In this document: positions 55,069-64,000 of the stretch, piece by piece | Position numbering within the stretch: position 1 is the stretch's first letter | Layout of the letters: each line of letters opens with the position of its first letter | Origin: Micromonospora_G sp044901685 | GTDB lineage: Bacteria; Actinomycetota; Actinomycetes; Mycobacteriales; Micromonosporaceae | Length of the DNA: 64,000 nt | Direction of reading: 5' to 3' | Assembly: GCF_044901685.1 (NCBI RefSeq) | Contig: NZ_JBJDPS010000001.1 | Location: 62,001 to 126,000, forward strand | The notes under the pieces: generated by a model | Told to the model about the DNA's origin: nothing | Seen by the model: only the letters and a program-made list of their open reading frames with translations | Database searches by the model: none | Made by a program: the position numbers and the translations under genes

Positions 55069-55087
55069 ACCGACCACCTCGGTCGGT
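55069..55087 (+). terminator. short hairpin after the Tat-SDR gene
   Basis: ACCGACC (55069-55075) and GGTCGGT (55081-55087) form a 7-bp stem with a five-base loop, four bases after the stop. Confidence 0.5.
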
Positions 55088-55213
55088 ATCCCGAGTAGAA
55101 GACCGAGCCCTCGTCGGGGCTCTGGAGCGTGCCTTCGACAGTGGTCTGATCCACCCGCGCTACCGGACCCGCTGAACCGCCACCGCCCACCGCCGCGTAC
55201 GGCGTCCCGGTCT

Positions 55214-56101
55214 CTACTCGCTGAACTCGACCACGGGGAGCGCTTTGTCCAGCCGACCGGCGACCAGGTCGTCGTGGCGGATCACAAAACTGCCGTAACA
55301 GAATTCGTCGGCTACGGGAAAGCGGGCGAGTGACATCCACTCACCCGTCAGACGGTGCTTCTCCAGCTCCACATGGGAATACCATTTGGCCACCGGAACG
55401 ACAATCTCACCGGACCTCTCGCGTCCCGCGAGGGTCTGCTCGGCAATGCTCGTCATCACCTCATCGTCGACGTAGCCGCCGAGGTAGGCGCTGGCGAGCC
55501 CCTCGTCGGGCGGCCAGAGGTCATCGGCCAGAGCGCGGAGCCCGTCCAGGTGCGGCATGTCCCGCTCCAGGTCACGACCCAGTTGCTGCTGGAAGGGCGA
55601 CAACTCGTCCTCGTCATCGTCCCGGTCCTCGTCGTGGCGGGTCGCGAACCATTCGGGCAGCTCGGCCAGGAGGGTGGCGCTGACGTCGTACCGCTGGCCG
55701 ATGATGTCGGGGTCGAGGGGTTCCGCGACCGCAGTAGCGGCGTGGGCCGGTACATGGACGACTCGCGCGTACCTCTGCTCGCCGTCGGCACTGGCCAGGT
55801 GGTCGTTCTCGTGGTTCAGGAAGAACAGCAGCGAGCCGGCTGCCGGCAGGCCGAGACCATCGACCCTCGGCAGCGCGGCGCAGTCGACGGAAAAGATGAA
55901 GGGCAACTGCTTGGCCCGATCGGACGGCCAGTCCTCGCCCACCGGCAGCCGGGGCAGCCCACCGAACTGTCCGACCGGAACGCCGCCGGAGCCTCCGCTC
56001 AACCGGATCGACAACCGGAGCTGCTTGACGAACCTGCTGATCTCGTCGTCCGGGACGCCTAGAGCGAGCGCCGCAGCACGAAACCGCCCCTGATGATCCA
56101 T
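55214..56101 (-). CDS. DUF1963 family protein
   Basis: This 295-residue protein matches DUF1963: GVPVGQFGGLPRLPVGEDWP, LPFIFSVDCAALPRV and GSLLFFLNHE near the start, and VVPVAKWYSHV with EFCYGSFVIRHDDLVAGRLD near the end. These proteins resemble SUKH-type modules; their role is not established. It stands alone on the minus strand. Confidence 0.85.
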   Translation of the reverse strand: MDHQGRFRAAALALGVPDDEISRFVKQLRLSIRLSGGSGGVPVGQFGGLPRLPVGEDWPSDRAKQLPFIFSVDCAALPRVDGLGLPAAGSLLFFLNHENDHLASADGEQRYARVVHVPAHAATAVAEPLDPDIIGQRYDVSATLLAELPEWFATRHDEDRDDDEDELSPFQQQLGRDLERDMPHLDGLRALADDLWPPDEGLASAYLGGYVDDEVMTSIAEQTLAGRERSGEIVVPVAKWYSHVELEKHRLTGEWMSLARFPVADEFCYGSFVIRHDDLVAGRLDKALPVVEFSE

Positions 56102-56257
56102 GGCTCAGCATGATGCCACGAAGGGATCGCGCTCGGACCGCGGAGGCGCCGATCCTCCTTCACGTCCGAGGTCGACACTTGTCACACTCGGGCCGTGGAG
56201 ATCACCAGGACAGTGGTTGCCGGAGGAGGCTTCGCTCTGTTCGGCTGACGTCGATTG

Positions 56258-57175
56258 TCATCGGCCCGCAGAAGGCCCTCCCCGGCCCGCTGTCGGCCGG
56301 GCCACGTACGATGTCCGCCCCTCGGGCGCGGGCGTAGGCCGGTTACCTCTGGCTCCAGCGTCGTTGGCGGAAGGCGGCGTCGGAGATCGGAGTTGGGCGG
56401 CGGAAGCGAACCCGTAATCGTCGAATGCGAATCGGTTGCCGTACACCCACGCATTGTCGTCGGCGCCACCGGCCCGCTCGACCAGGCTCTCTTCCCGGGT
56501 GACATGGTCTTCTGATTGGCTTTCTGTCCGCCTGCGAGGCGGCCTCGGTGCCTCGGCCCCGATTGCGATGGAGACGCCGGTGATCTGCCTGGGAGTCGAA
56601 GCCGCCGCAGACGGTGCCGGTCCCGGAGCGGGCGGAGCAGCGGGTGGAAAAGCTGCGCCTCGCCCTGGGCCAGCCGATGGCATCCCGGGCAGATTCGTTC
56701 GCTGTGCCGGTGGTCGTCGGAGGAGCTGCGCCAGTTGTGCTGCTTGTGCGGGTGACACCGTGGGGCCGCTCAGGGCGGGGTCCAGTGACGGCGTGAGTGG
56801 CACGCCAAAGGGGCCACGCACACCGGAGGCTCCCGGCTGAGACGGCAGGTCGTTCACCCGACCCGGGGCAGCCGGAGGGATCCCGGGCGGATTCGTTCGC
56901 TGCGCTGGTGGTCGTCGGAGGAGCTGCGCCAGTTGTGCTGCTCGTGCGGGTGACACCGTGGGGCCGCTCAGGGCGGGGTCCAGTGACGGCGTGAGTGGCA
57001 CGCCAAAACGGCCACGCGCACCAGCGGTTCCGGGTGGAGTTGGCAGGAGGCGCAGCTGCGCGGCCGTTGACGCTGTCTCACGCTCAACCTGTACGCTGTG
57101 GATGAGGTCAGCCATGTTGTCCATTGGCCCCGGGGTCGTGCCTGTGGCGCGTGTTTCTCTCGATTGCGATGCCAT
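56258..57175 (-). CDS. Pro-rich protein with two near-identical ~70-aa repeats
   Basis: I recognise no family. The 305-residue protein begins at ATG 57175 with GGGAGG upstream. Residues about 54-108 and 120-174 are near copies, each starting with FGVPLTPSLDPALSGPTVSP and ending in AAQLAQLLRRPPAQRTN. Few bases differ between them, so the duplication is recent. The middle is Pro/Ala-rich and the C-terminal part holds NAWVYGNRFAFDDYGFAS. No signal peptide or transmembrane segment is seen. It could be a surface or scaffold protein, or a multi-core peptide precursor, but no modifying enzyme is adjacent. Confidence 0.65.
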   Translation of the reverse strand: MASQSRETRATGTTPGPMDNMADLIHSVQVERETASTAAQLRLLPTPPGTAGARGRFGVPLTPSLDPALSGPTVSPARAAQLAQLLRRPPAQRTNPPGIPPAAPGRVNDLPSQPGASGVRGPFGVPLTPSLDPALSGPTVSPAQAAQLAQLLRRPPAQRTNLPGMPSAGPGRGAAFPPAAPPAPGPAPSAAASTPRQITGVSIAIGAEAPRPPRRRTESQSEDHVTREESLVERAGGADDNAWVYGNRFAFDDYGFASAAQLRSPTPPSANDAGARGNRPTPAPEGRTSYVARPTAGRGGPSAGR

Positions 57176-57291
57176 CGGGTCTCGCCTCCCAGTTGTTATG
57201 ACTCAAGCATTGAACGGGCAACGACCAGGACTGGTTCACTGACGGTGTACAGGCAACGGTCTCCAGTACTCCAGCGGTAGCTGGTACGAGG

Positions 57292-57327
57292 TGGCGGGCC
57301 GTAGATTTGAAATCGTACGACCCGCCA
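57292..57327 (-). terminator. hairpin after the I36 inhibitor gene
   Basis: TGGCGGG (57292-57298) pairs with CCCGCCA (57321-57327), with an inner CGTA/TACG pair, just downstream of the inhibitor stop on the minus strand. Confidence 0.5.
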
Positions 57328-57365
57328 GCCGGCCTAGCCCTTTTGATCAGCTTGGATCTCTGTCG

Positions 57366-57824
57366 TCAACAGACCCTGACTGCGTCGACGATGTTGTTGA
57401 AAGAGGGTGCGGACTGAGCCATGGGCGCTACGCTGTCGCCCACCGGGATCCATGCCGAGCCAGACCAGTTGTAGAAGGTCGCGTGAACGTGGCCGACCTG
57501 GTTGTTGAAGTACGAGGACATTTTGTCGTTCCAGTAGCCGCCGGCCGGAAAGGGTACCTTCCCGAGGTCTTTGAACTCACACCGGGAGAGAGACAAGAAC
57601 TCACCCTTGTAACCTTGCTCGCTGTATAGGCACAGGTAGTACGGCGGGCAGTAGTGATCTTGAGTGTCGGGTAGTTGTGACCCTCCGCTAATGCTGAATT
57701 CCGCGCCATTGGGTGGCGCTGCCTGGGCTGACGCGCCGAGTGGTGTGGCGAGCATGCTAAGCCCAACGGCGATGGGTAGCACGGCTCGCATGGACGTGGC
57801 GAGCATTCTGGGCAAACTCTTCAC
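57366..57824 (-). CDS. secreted peptidase inhibitor family I36-like protein
   Basis: This 152-residue precursor starts at GTG 57824 with GGAGGGA. It has a signal peptide (MLATSMRAVLPIAVGLSMLA, then TPLGASAQA). The mature part has CPPYYLCLYSEQGYKGEFLSL, CEFKDLG, and WNDKMSSYFNNQVGHVHATFY, a gamma-crystallin-like fold typical of family I36 (SMPI-like) inhibitors of metallopeptidases. Several Cys probably form disulfides. It acts outside the cell. Confidence 0.85.
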   Translation of the reverse strand: MKSLPRMLATSMRAVLPIAVGLSMLATPLGASAQAAPPNGAEFSISGGSQLPDTQDHYCPPYYLCLYSEQGYKGEFLSLSRCEFKDLGKVPFPAGGYWNDKMSSYFNNQVGHVHATFYNWSGSAWIPVGDSVAPMAQSAPSFNNIVDAVRVC

Positions 57825-59150
57825 GGCGATCCCTCCGTAAACCCATTCTCTCGGGGTTCTGGTGAACGCATGCGCGGAAATGCGACTGCGTTTAGACGTC
57901 GGCTGTGACACGTTGCCGTGCCGGGGCAGTCGGAATAGCTGACGGAGTGCGGCTGTGCCCTGTCGGCTGCCGAACGGGTCCTCGCCAGCCGGAGGCTGCG
58001 GTCGCATGTCTCGTCGGCAACTCGCTTCTGTCGTGCTGGCACAATCCGCCCCTGCTCGGCTTGCGACTCGCGCGGCATGTCCCGTCCGAGGCCCTTGTCA
58101 ACCAACCAACGTCGAGATCTACGATAAGAGGCCATTGTGGACAACGACTTTATTGAAGAGCGTAAGTTTGATTGGTCACCCGGTTGAGCATGCTGGCGCG
58201 TCCGCTGGGAGGCGAGGACTCATCTCGCGGTCTCTGGTGAGTGGCGACAGGGCTGCGGCCTTCGGTCGATCGAAGAGATGGGCGGGGGGCCGGTCAGCCG
58301 AAAGTGGTTGGTGCAAGAGCCTGGATGATTCCATGAACCGCGCGGGGCCAGGGTGCGTTACCTGATCGAACCCGCACACTTGGAGGCCAGTCTGAGATGT
58401 CCGTCGATCGATATGAGCACGGACAGGGAGATCGCGAGAGCGATCGATATGTCGATCAGGCAAGCGGTCCGGGCCCCCGTGCTCCCGAATCTCCGTCGTT
58501 GTTGCCGTACCTTCGGGGAGAGACCGTCGTCCGGTCCGCACAGCAGCGGCACGCCGACCGGCAGGCGCAGCTCGACCTGGCTTACACCGCCAGCGTCCTT
58601 CCGGCGGTAACTGGCGTCCACCCGGCGATCGAGGTTACCGCGCCCCGCCCCGAATATCGGCCTCCGGCCGCTGGTGCGGCATTCCAGGTGGCACGGCCGA
58701 GCAACTTGCATGACGCGTCCGCAATGTTGAGTCCCAATCGCTCGACCCACGGTAGGAAGGCTGCGTCGTCCGTCGCCGGACAGCCGGATCGGGGTGGAAC
58801 TCGTGCCTCGCGAAGAGCCGCGGCGACCCGGGAAGACAACGGTGGCCGCTCCCGGGCCAGGTGAAGTGGACCTGGTGGTCGGGGGCATCGGCGTCGTAGG
58901 CGGGTGATGCCGAGGGAGAGCCGCAGGCGGGTGCGTCATCGGTGCGACGTGGGCCGGTCGCGGTGTCTGTGCCACCAGTCCCGCGCAGGTCGGCAACGAT
59001 GCTGTTGCGGGTCGAGCGCCAGCGCCGGGGTGGATCCGGGGCCGGTCGTCGTCCTGGTACGTGACGGCGGCGGCGCTGGGCTCCGTCTTGGCCGGAACCG
59101 GGATGGCCGTGATCGTCGTACGCACGCGGTCAGCCGCGCGATGGCCTCGC
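57825..59150. other. 1.3-kb gene-poor region
   Basis: No frame on either strand shows both conserved-looking protein and a start signal. Open frames are Arg/Pro-rich. GCGATCGATATG-type palindromic short repeats occur near 58405-58460. It could hold degraded genes. Nothing else can be supported. Confidence 0.45.
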
Positions 59151-59717
59151 TCAGCGCAGCCCAGCGACCCAGCGAGCGTTGCGGACGAAGGTATGGCGAG
59201 TGACGTCGGGACTGTCGAGAAAACAGCCGACCATCAGCGCGTCGCGCAGCATGGTGAGGGTGTCCGCCTTGGCGTCGACGTCATCGCGGTCGGCTTCGGC
59301 GAGCAGGCGTCGCAGCTCGGTGCGGAGCCAGGTGCGGTGGCTGCGGATCACCTGGCGTGCCGGGCTTTCGGGGTCGGGGTACTCGCCGGCGGCCTTGATG
59401 AACGAGCAGCCGAGGGTGTGGTGCCGGTAGGCGTCTTCGGCGATCCCCTCGATGGCCATCTCGAGCGCGTGGTCGGGAGATACGGCGTGGCCGAGCCCTT
59501 CGTTCCAGATCGCCTTGATCATCTGGTCTTCCCGTTCGAGGTACGCCACGACCAGGGCCTCTTTGCCGGCGAAGTGCCGGTAGAGCGTGGCGCGGGTCAC
59601 TCCAGCCTCCTGGAGGATGCGGTCGACCCCAACGCCCCTGATGCCGTCGCTGTAGAACAGGCGGCTCGCCGTCGCAAGAAGGTGTTCTCGGGGTGCCGAG
59701 AGCCTGGTGCTTGCCAT
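59151..59717 (-). CDS. TetR/AcrR-family regulator
   Basis: This 188-residue repressor has the helix-turn-helix LLATASRLFYSDGIRGVGVD and ILQEAGVTRATLYRHFAGKEALV. The helical effector part contains LGCSFIKAAGEYPDP, typical of a common actinomycete subgroup. It is divergent from a hydrolase gene; two copies of a 14-bp site lie between, and it probably represses both. Confidence 0.92.
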   Translation of the reverse strand: MASTRLSAPREHLLATASRLFYSDGIRGVGVDRILQEAGVTRATLYRHFAGKEALVVAYLEREDQMIKAIWNEGLGHAVSPDHALEMAIEGIAEDAYRHHTLGCSFIKAAGEYPDPESPARQVIRSHRTWLRTELRRLLAEADRDDVDAKADTLTMLRDALMVGCFLDSPDVTRHTFVRNARWVAGLR

Positions 59718-59735
59718 CGGGTCATCCTACACCGC

Positions 59736-59749
59736 AGACCGATCGTTCT
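59736..59749. promoter_or_regulatory. TetR operator copy 1
   Basis: AGACCGATCGTTCT lies 19 bases upstream of the tetR start and matches the second site at 12 of 14 positions. Confidence 0.65.
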
Positions 59750-59808
59750 TTCTGGTGTCGCTTGCTGACTTGCCTATGAGGCGCAGCCATGGTTTTCTGG
59801 AGCAGAAC

Positions 59809-59822
59809 AGAACGACCGTTCT
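59809..59822. promoter_or_regulatory. TetR operator copy 2
   Basis: AGAACGACCGTTCT is a perfect 6-bp inverted repeat with a 2-base centre, 28 bases upstream of the hydrolase start. Confidence 0.7.
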
Positions 59823-59850
59823 TTTCTCCTCTCTCTTTCAAGGAGCGCTC

Positions 59851-60636
59851 GTGAGGGCTCGGGTTCTCTTCGTGCACGGCCTCTGGATCCACGCTCGCGC
59901 CTGGGACCCGTGGCTTGACCTCTTCCGGACCGCAGGGTTCGTCACGGAGGCGCCGGGCTGGCCCGGCGACAGCGAGACCGCGAATCAGACACGCCAGCAG
60001 CCGCAGCGCGTCGCCGGCTACGGGGTACGCGAGGTCGCCGACCACTTCACCCGTATCGCGCAGCTCGGCGAGCCACCGGTTGTGATCGGGCACTCGTTCG
60101 GTGGGCTCATTGCCCAGAAACTGCTCGCCTCAGGTGTCGCCCGGGCTGCGGTGGCGATCGACCCAGCCCCGATCAGGGGCGTACGGGCACTGCCGTTCTC
60201 GCAGGTCTGGTCGGCGCTTCCGGTGCTGCGCCGCAAGGCCAACCGCGACCGTGCGGTGATGCTGAGCCGTCGCCAGTTCCGCTACGGCTTCGGCAACGCG
60301 GTCAGTCGAGAGGAATCCGACCAGCTTTACGACCGTTGGGCGATTCCCGGCCCGGGCCGGCCGATCTTCGACCTGACCGCCGCGAAGAACGACCCGGCGT
60401 CGCCGGTCGCCGTCAACCTCAGCGACCGTGCCCGGGGACCTCTGCTGATCATCGGTGGCGGCCGCGACCACACCATCCCCGAAGTGGTGGCACGGCAGGC
60501 GGCCGAGCTCTACCACCCGGGCGGCAACACCGAGTATCGGAAGTTCGACGACCGCGGCCACTCCCTCGTTTTCGACAGTGGTTGGCGGGACGTCGCCGAG
60601 CCCGTCCTCGACTGGGTGCTCACGAAGACGGCCTGA
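59851..60636 (+). CDS. alpha/beta hydrolase
   Basis: This 261-residue hydrolase has VLFVHGLWIHARAWDPW (oxyanion strand with HG), the nucleophile elbow GHSFGGLIAQKLL, GGGRDHTIPEVV (Asp) and DRGHSLVF (His). The triad is complete. It starts at GTG 59851 with AAGGAG at 59840-59845. The divergent TetR and its two operators point to induction by its own substrate or a related compound. The substrate is unknown. Confidence 0.9.
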   Translation: MRARVLFVHGLWIHARAWDPWLDLFRTAGFVTEAPGWPGDSETANQTRQQPQRVAGYGVREVADHFTRIAQLGEPPVVIGHSFGGLIAQKLLASGVARAAVAIDPAPIRGVRALPFSQVWSALPVLRRKANRDRAVMLSRRQFRYGFGNAVSREESDQLYDRWAIPGPGRPIFDLTAAKNDPASPVAVNLSDRARGPLLIIGGGRDHTIPEVVARQAAELYHPGGNTEYRKFDDRGHSLVFDSGWRDVAEPVLDWVLTKTA

Positions 60637-60904
60637 GCGCGCTCCAGCACTCCACCGTCCCCGCGCTGGCCCCGGACCGGACATTTCAGTGCTGTCCCGT
60701 CCAGTCGTTGTCAACCGGCCGTCCACTGATCGTCACTAACCTCCAGTCTTATTAAGGATCTTGAATTGTGCCAGGGCTCTTGGTCGCGGCCGAGGTGCGT
60801 TCCCTGCGGCCCAGCAACCGCACGCGGGGATTCGTACGGAGGATCGGGCGGCGACCGGTGACTCACCACGGCGGTTCGGGTACGTCAGCCCTAAGGAAGA
60901 GCAC

Positions 60905-63874
60905 GTGACCCCTGCCCGTCACCTCCAAGCCCGTGGGGAAGCGGGGCCGGCGGGCACGGAGGCGCTCCGTCTGCAGATCATGGGCCCGCTGCGGGTCTGG
61001 CGAGGCGCCACCGAGCTCGACACGGGCCCCCCACAGCAACGCTGCCTGCTCGCACTCCTGCTGGCCCGCGAGGGCCAGCCGGTCAGTACCAGCGACCTGA
61101 TCGCGATGATCTGGGGCCCGATCTCGCCGCCCAGCGCGGTGAACGTCATCCACAAGTACGTGGGGGTGCTGCGCCGTCTGCTCGAGCCGGACCTACCGTC
61201 GAGATCCCCCGGCTCGTACCTGTTCCGCAGTGGCAACGGGTACCGCTTCACCGCCGGGCCGGAGACGCTCGACCTGGTGGCGTTCCGTTCGCACGTCGGC
61301 GCGGCGAAGGCGAGCATGGGCCGAGGCTGCCTCGACGATGCGTTGGACCACTACACCAGCGCGCTGCGACTCTGCCGTGGCTTCGCAGGGGACTTCCCGG
61401 CGGACAGCACCGGGGCGGCGGCGATCATCGCGGGTATCGCGGGCGAGTTCTTCGACGCGGCCATCAACGCCGCCGAGATCGCCGTCCAGGTACGCCAGCC
61501 GTCGCGGGTCCTGGCACCGCTGCGGCTGGCAGCCGAGATGGACCCGCTCCACGAACTCGTCCACGCGAGCCTGGTGACGAGCCTCGCCGCGAGCGGCCAG
61601 CAGGCGGAGGCGCTCATGGTGTACCAGACAATCCGCAAACGCCTCGCCGACGAGCTGGGCATCGACCCCGGACAGGCCCTCCAGGACGCTCAGCGGCGGG
61701 TGCTCACCCAGACCACGTTGCCACGCGCCGAGGAGGCCGACCGGATCGCCCCCCTCGCCTGGACGGCCGGTGACGTACCGCTGGCACCACTGGTGCGTCC
61801 GGCGCAGCTACCTCCGGACCTGTCCCAGTTCGTTGGTCGCTCGGCCGAAATCGATCTTCTGAGCGACCTCGTCGTCGGCATGTCCGCCGTCGGAAGGACC
61901 AGTCCACTCGTGGTCGCGATGGACGGCATGGGCGGAGTGGGTAAGTCGACCCTGGCCGCCCACTTCGCGCGCCTGGTCGCCGACGAGTTCACCGACGGTC
62001 AGCTCTACCTCGACCTGCGGGGCGACCACGAGGACGAGAGTGTCCGCGCCGGCGACGCCCTGCACTCCATGCTGTACGCGTTGGGCGTCCCCGCGTCCCA
62101 CGTCCCCGACACGTTCGACGCGCGCGTGGGCACCTACCGCAGCCTGACCGCCGGAAAACGCATCCTGGTGCTGCTCGACAACGTGCGGGATCCGGCACAG
62201 GTGCGCCCGCTGCTGCCGAACTCCGCCGAGAGTCTGGTGCTGCTCACCAGCCGGCGTCCACTTCTCGGCCTCGCCACCTTCGACGGCGCACACCTGCTGC
62301 GGATCGAGGTTCCGGACCTCCGGTCGGCCCGAGAACTACTGAAGCGCCGGCTCGTGCGCCTGCCGAACCGAACAACATGCCCGTACGACGTCGAGATCGT
62401 GGACGAGATCATCGAGCTCTGCGGTCGGTTGCCGCTGGCCCTGGCAATCCTGGCCGCTCGCCTGAACGCCCACCCCACGCTCTCGCTCGCCGCCGTCGCC
62501 GCCGACCTCCGCGACGGCGCACGCCGGCTGGAGGTGTTTCCGGGTGGTGCCGACGCGTACGACCCGCGTACCGCGTTCTCGTGGTCGTACCGACAGCTCA
62601 GTCCCGGCGCGGCACGTCTGTTTCGACTGCTGGCCGTCGCACCGAGCCTCGGAATCACGGCCGCGGCATCGGCGAGCCTGTCGGGCCGGGACGCGGTCCG
62701 CACTCGTGCCGAGCTCGAGGAGCTCACCGAGGCCGCGCTGGTGACCGAGCACGATGACGGGCGCTTCTCGTCGCACGTGCTGGTCAAGGCGTACGCGGAG
62801 GAATGTTTCGAGAGCGTCGAGCCGCCACAGGAGCGCCGCGCCGCAGTCAGTCGCCTGCTCCAGTACTACCTGCACAGCAGCTTCAATGCCCAGGTGTTGC
62901 TCGCACCACATCGCGTGCCAATCGAGCCCCCACCGGCGCTTCCCGGTGTCGTACCCGAACAGCCGGCGGCTTACGACGAGGCCATTGCCTGGTTCGCCGC
63001 CCAGCGGGAGGTGCTCAAGGAGGCGGTCCGGCTCGCCGACGACCTCGGGTATGGCATCGTGCCATGGCAGCTCGCCATCACGATGCAGCAGTATCTGCAG
63101 TGGGCGGGGCATTTCCAGGACTGGGAAGATGTCATGCGTACGGCCCTGCACGCGGCACGTCAGAGCGGCGACGAGGTGGGTGAGGCACACAGCCTGCGCA
63201 GCCTGGCCGGGGCCCGGTGGTCGTTCGGCGCGAACGTGGAGGCGCTCAACCTGCTGGCCGCCGCCTTGCAGATCTTCGAGCAACGGGACATGCGCCTGGA
63301 GCAGGGCCTGGTGAACACCAACCTCCACTGGGTGTACGAAGCGCTCGGCCAGGACGAGCAGGCGCTCACGCACGGGGAAAAGGCGCTGGCTCTCTACCAG
63401 GAGATCGGTTATCGCCGCGCGGTGACTTTCAGCCTCATGTCGAACGGCAGGTCGCTGGCCCGTCTGGGGCAGCTCGAGGAATCGGCCCAGGTGTTGGAGC
63501 AGGCGCTCAAGCTTCACGAGCAGATTCAGGGCGAGCGGGAGGTCGGCTCCGACGCGACGCTGCTCGCGGTGGAGGGCGAGACACGAATGGCCATCGCCGC
63601 AAACCTCGCCGAGACGGGCCGTTTCGGCGAGGCGGTGGAGCAGCTCGAGCTGTCGGCCGAGACGTCACGGCGGGTGAACCACCGGCCGAACCAGTTCGAG
63701 GCACTGCTACAGCTCGCCAAACTGTTGAACTTGATAGGTGACGCCGCTGCGGCCCGTGAGGCGTTGGAGCGAGCAGAGGCGGTGCTGGCCAGCTTCCCGG
63801 GCGGCGGCCCCGAACGGCTCAGGGACCGCTTCGCCTGCCTCGCCCGGAGGCTGCCGCCGGCACAGAAAGCTTGA
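60905..63874 (+). CDS. AfsR/SARP-family regulator with NB-ARC and TPR domains
   Basis: This 989-residue activator has an OmpR-like winged helix (about 20-115), a BTAD domain (about 125-270), an NB-ARC ATPase with Walker A GMGGVGKST (about 340-348) and LVLLDNVRDPAQVRPLLP, and TPR-like repeats from about 770. The GTG start follows AAGGAAGA at 60893-60900; an ATG-like start at 60761 has no such site. It is preceded by 268 bases without a gene. It is a probable pathway activator of secondary metabolism; the target cluster lies outside or cannot be told. Confidence 0.92.
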   Translation: MTPARHLQARGEAGPAGTEALRLQIMGPLRVWRGATELDTGPPQQRCLLALLLAREGQPVSTSDLIAMIWGPISPPSAVNVIHKYVGVLRRLLEPDLPSRSPGSYLFRSGNGYRFTAGPETLDLVAFRSHVGAAKASMGRGCLDDALDHYTSALRLCRGFAGDFPADSTGAAAIIAGIAGEFFDAAINAAEIAVQVRQPSRVLAPLRLAAEMDPLHELVHASLVTSLAASGQQAEALMVYQTIRKRLADELGIDPGQALQDAQRRVLTQTTLPRAEEADRIAPLAWTAGDVPLAPLVRPAQLPPDLSQFVGRSAEIDLLSDLVVGMSAVGRTSPLVVAMDGMGGVGKSTLAAHFARLVADEFTDGQLYLDLRGDHEDESVRAGDALHSMLYALGVPASHVPDTFDARVGTYRSLTAGKRILVLLDNVRDPAQVRPLLPNSAESLVLLTSRRPLLGLATFDGAHLLRIEVPDLRSARELLKRRLVRLPNRTTCPYDVEIVDEIIELCGRLPLALAILAARLNAHPTLSLAAVAADLRDGARRLEVFPGGADAYDPRTAFSWSYRQLSPGAARLFRLLAVAPSLGITAAASASLSGRDAVRTRAELEELTEAALVTEHDDGRFSSHVLVKAYAEECFESVEPPQERRAAVSRLLQYYLHSSFNAQVLLAPHRVPIEPPPALPGVVPEQPAAYDEAIAWFAAQREVLKEAVRLADDLGYGIVPWQLAITMQQYLQWAGHFQDWEDVMRTALHAARQSGDEVGEAHSLRSLAGARWSFGANVEALNLLAAALQIFEQRDMRLEQGLVNTNLHWVYEALGQDEQALTHGEKALALYQEIGYRRAVTFSLMSNGRSLARLGQLEESAQVLEQALKLHEQIQGEREVGSDATLLAVEGETRMAIAANLAETGRFGEAVEQLELSAETSRRVNHRPNQFEALLQLAKLLNLIGDAAAAREALERAEAVLASFPGGGPERLRDRFACLARRLPPAQKA

Positions 63875-64000
63875 GAGTCGGCCGAGTTGCCCGACCTGCG
63901 CCAGCGCGGCGGTGGCAGTCGCGTCGTGAACGCGACCACCACCGACGTACCGAAGCCAGCTCGGCTGTTCGACACTTCCCGCTGGCGGGGCATGCCAAGT

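Noticed and set aside
58397..58864. 155-codon plus-strand frame in the gene-poor stretch
   Set aside because: No ribosome-binding site and shadow-like composition; no family resemblance.

Overview
The window is high-GC actinomycete chromosome. Third codon positions are almost all G or C, GTG and TTG starts are common, and AfsR/SARP regulators, leaderless promoters and antibiotic-type genes are present. It reads most like a Micromonosporaceae or Streptomyces-type accessory region. No rRNA, tRNA, CRISPR array or complete mobile element was seen.

Layout. 1-2.5 kb: tail of an antibiotic-type locus (3'-part of an MMPL exporter, an SRPBCC cyclase-like protein, a SnoaL-like protein). 3.5-6.4 kb: a large SARP-NB-ARC-TPR regulator; a second one closes the window at 60.9-63.9 kb. 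6.4-10.5 kb: NhaA Na+/H+ antiporter and a two-gene ABC-2 exporter, each preceded by the same pseudoknot-like leader RNA. 11-17.3 kb: methyltransferase, esterase, AraC regulator, secreted protein, and a PadR regulator with a membrane protein behind a palindromic operator. 17.6-25.2 kb: a compact biosynthetic cluster with an OleA-like thiolase, a P450, an OleD-like reductase, a one-module NRPS (C-A-PCP) with an Asn/Asp-like specificity code, and a convergent sulfotransferase. 25.2-29.8 kb: HxlR/SRPBCC pair, methyltransferase, and a TetR/MFS pair. 30-32 kb: small secreted protein, a decayed IS5-type transposase and a lower-GC HEAT-like gene.

32.3-46.0 kb is a six-gene minus-strand operon of unusual content. 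In transcription order it encodes a ~1200-aa protein of unknown fold, a 63-aa protein, a LamG protein with a tail-fibre-like C-terminus, a ComEC-like metallo-beta-lactamase-fold hydrolase, a ~1500-aa DUF6603-type beta-rich protein and a 612-aa unknown. Several genes overlap by 4-8 bases, so they are probably made together. This is the best candidate for an undescribed system here.

46.3-64 kb is ordinary accessory chromosome: an ArsR/SRPBCC pair with a perfect 14-bp inverted-repeat operator, a DUF1801 gene broken by one in-frame stop, SUKH-like and DUF5954 genes, two SDRs (one Tat-exported), a secreted endonuclease/phosphatase-fold protein, an erythromycin-esterase-family protein, a LysR regulator, a DUF1963 protein, a Pro-rich tandem-repeat protein, a secreted I36-type inhibitor, and a TetR/hydrolase pair with twin operators.
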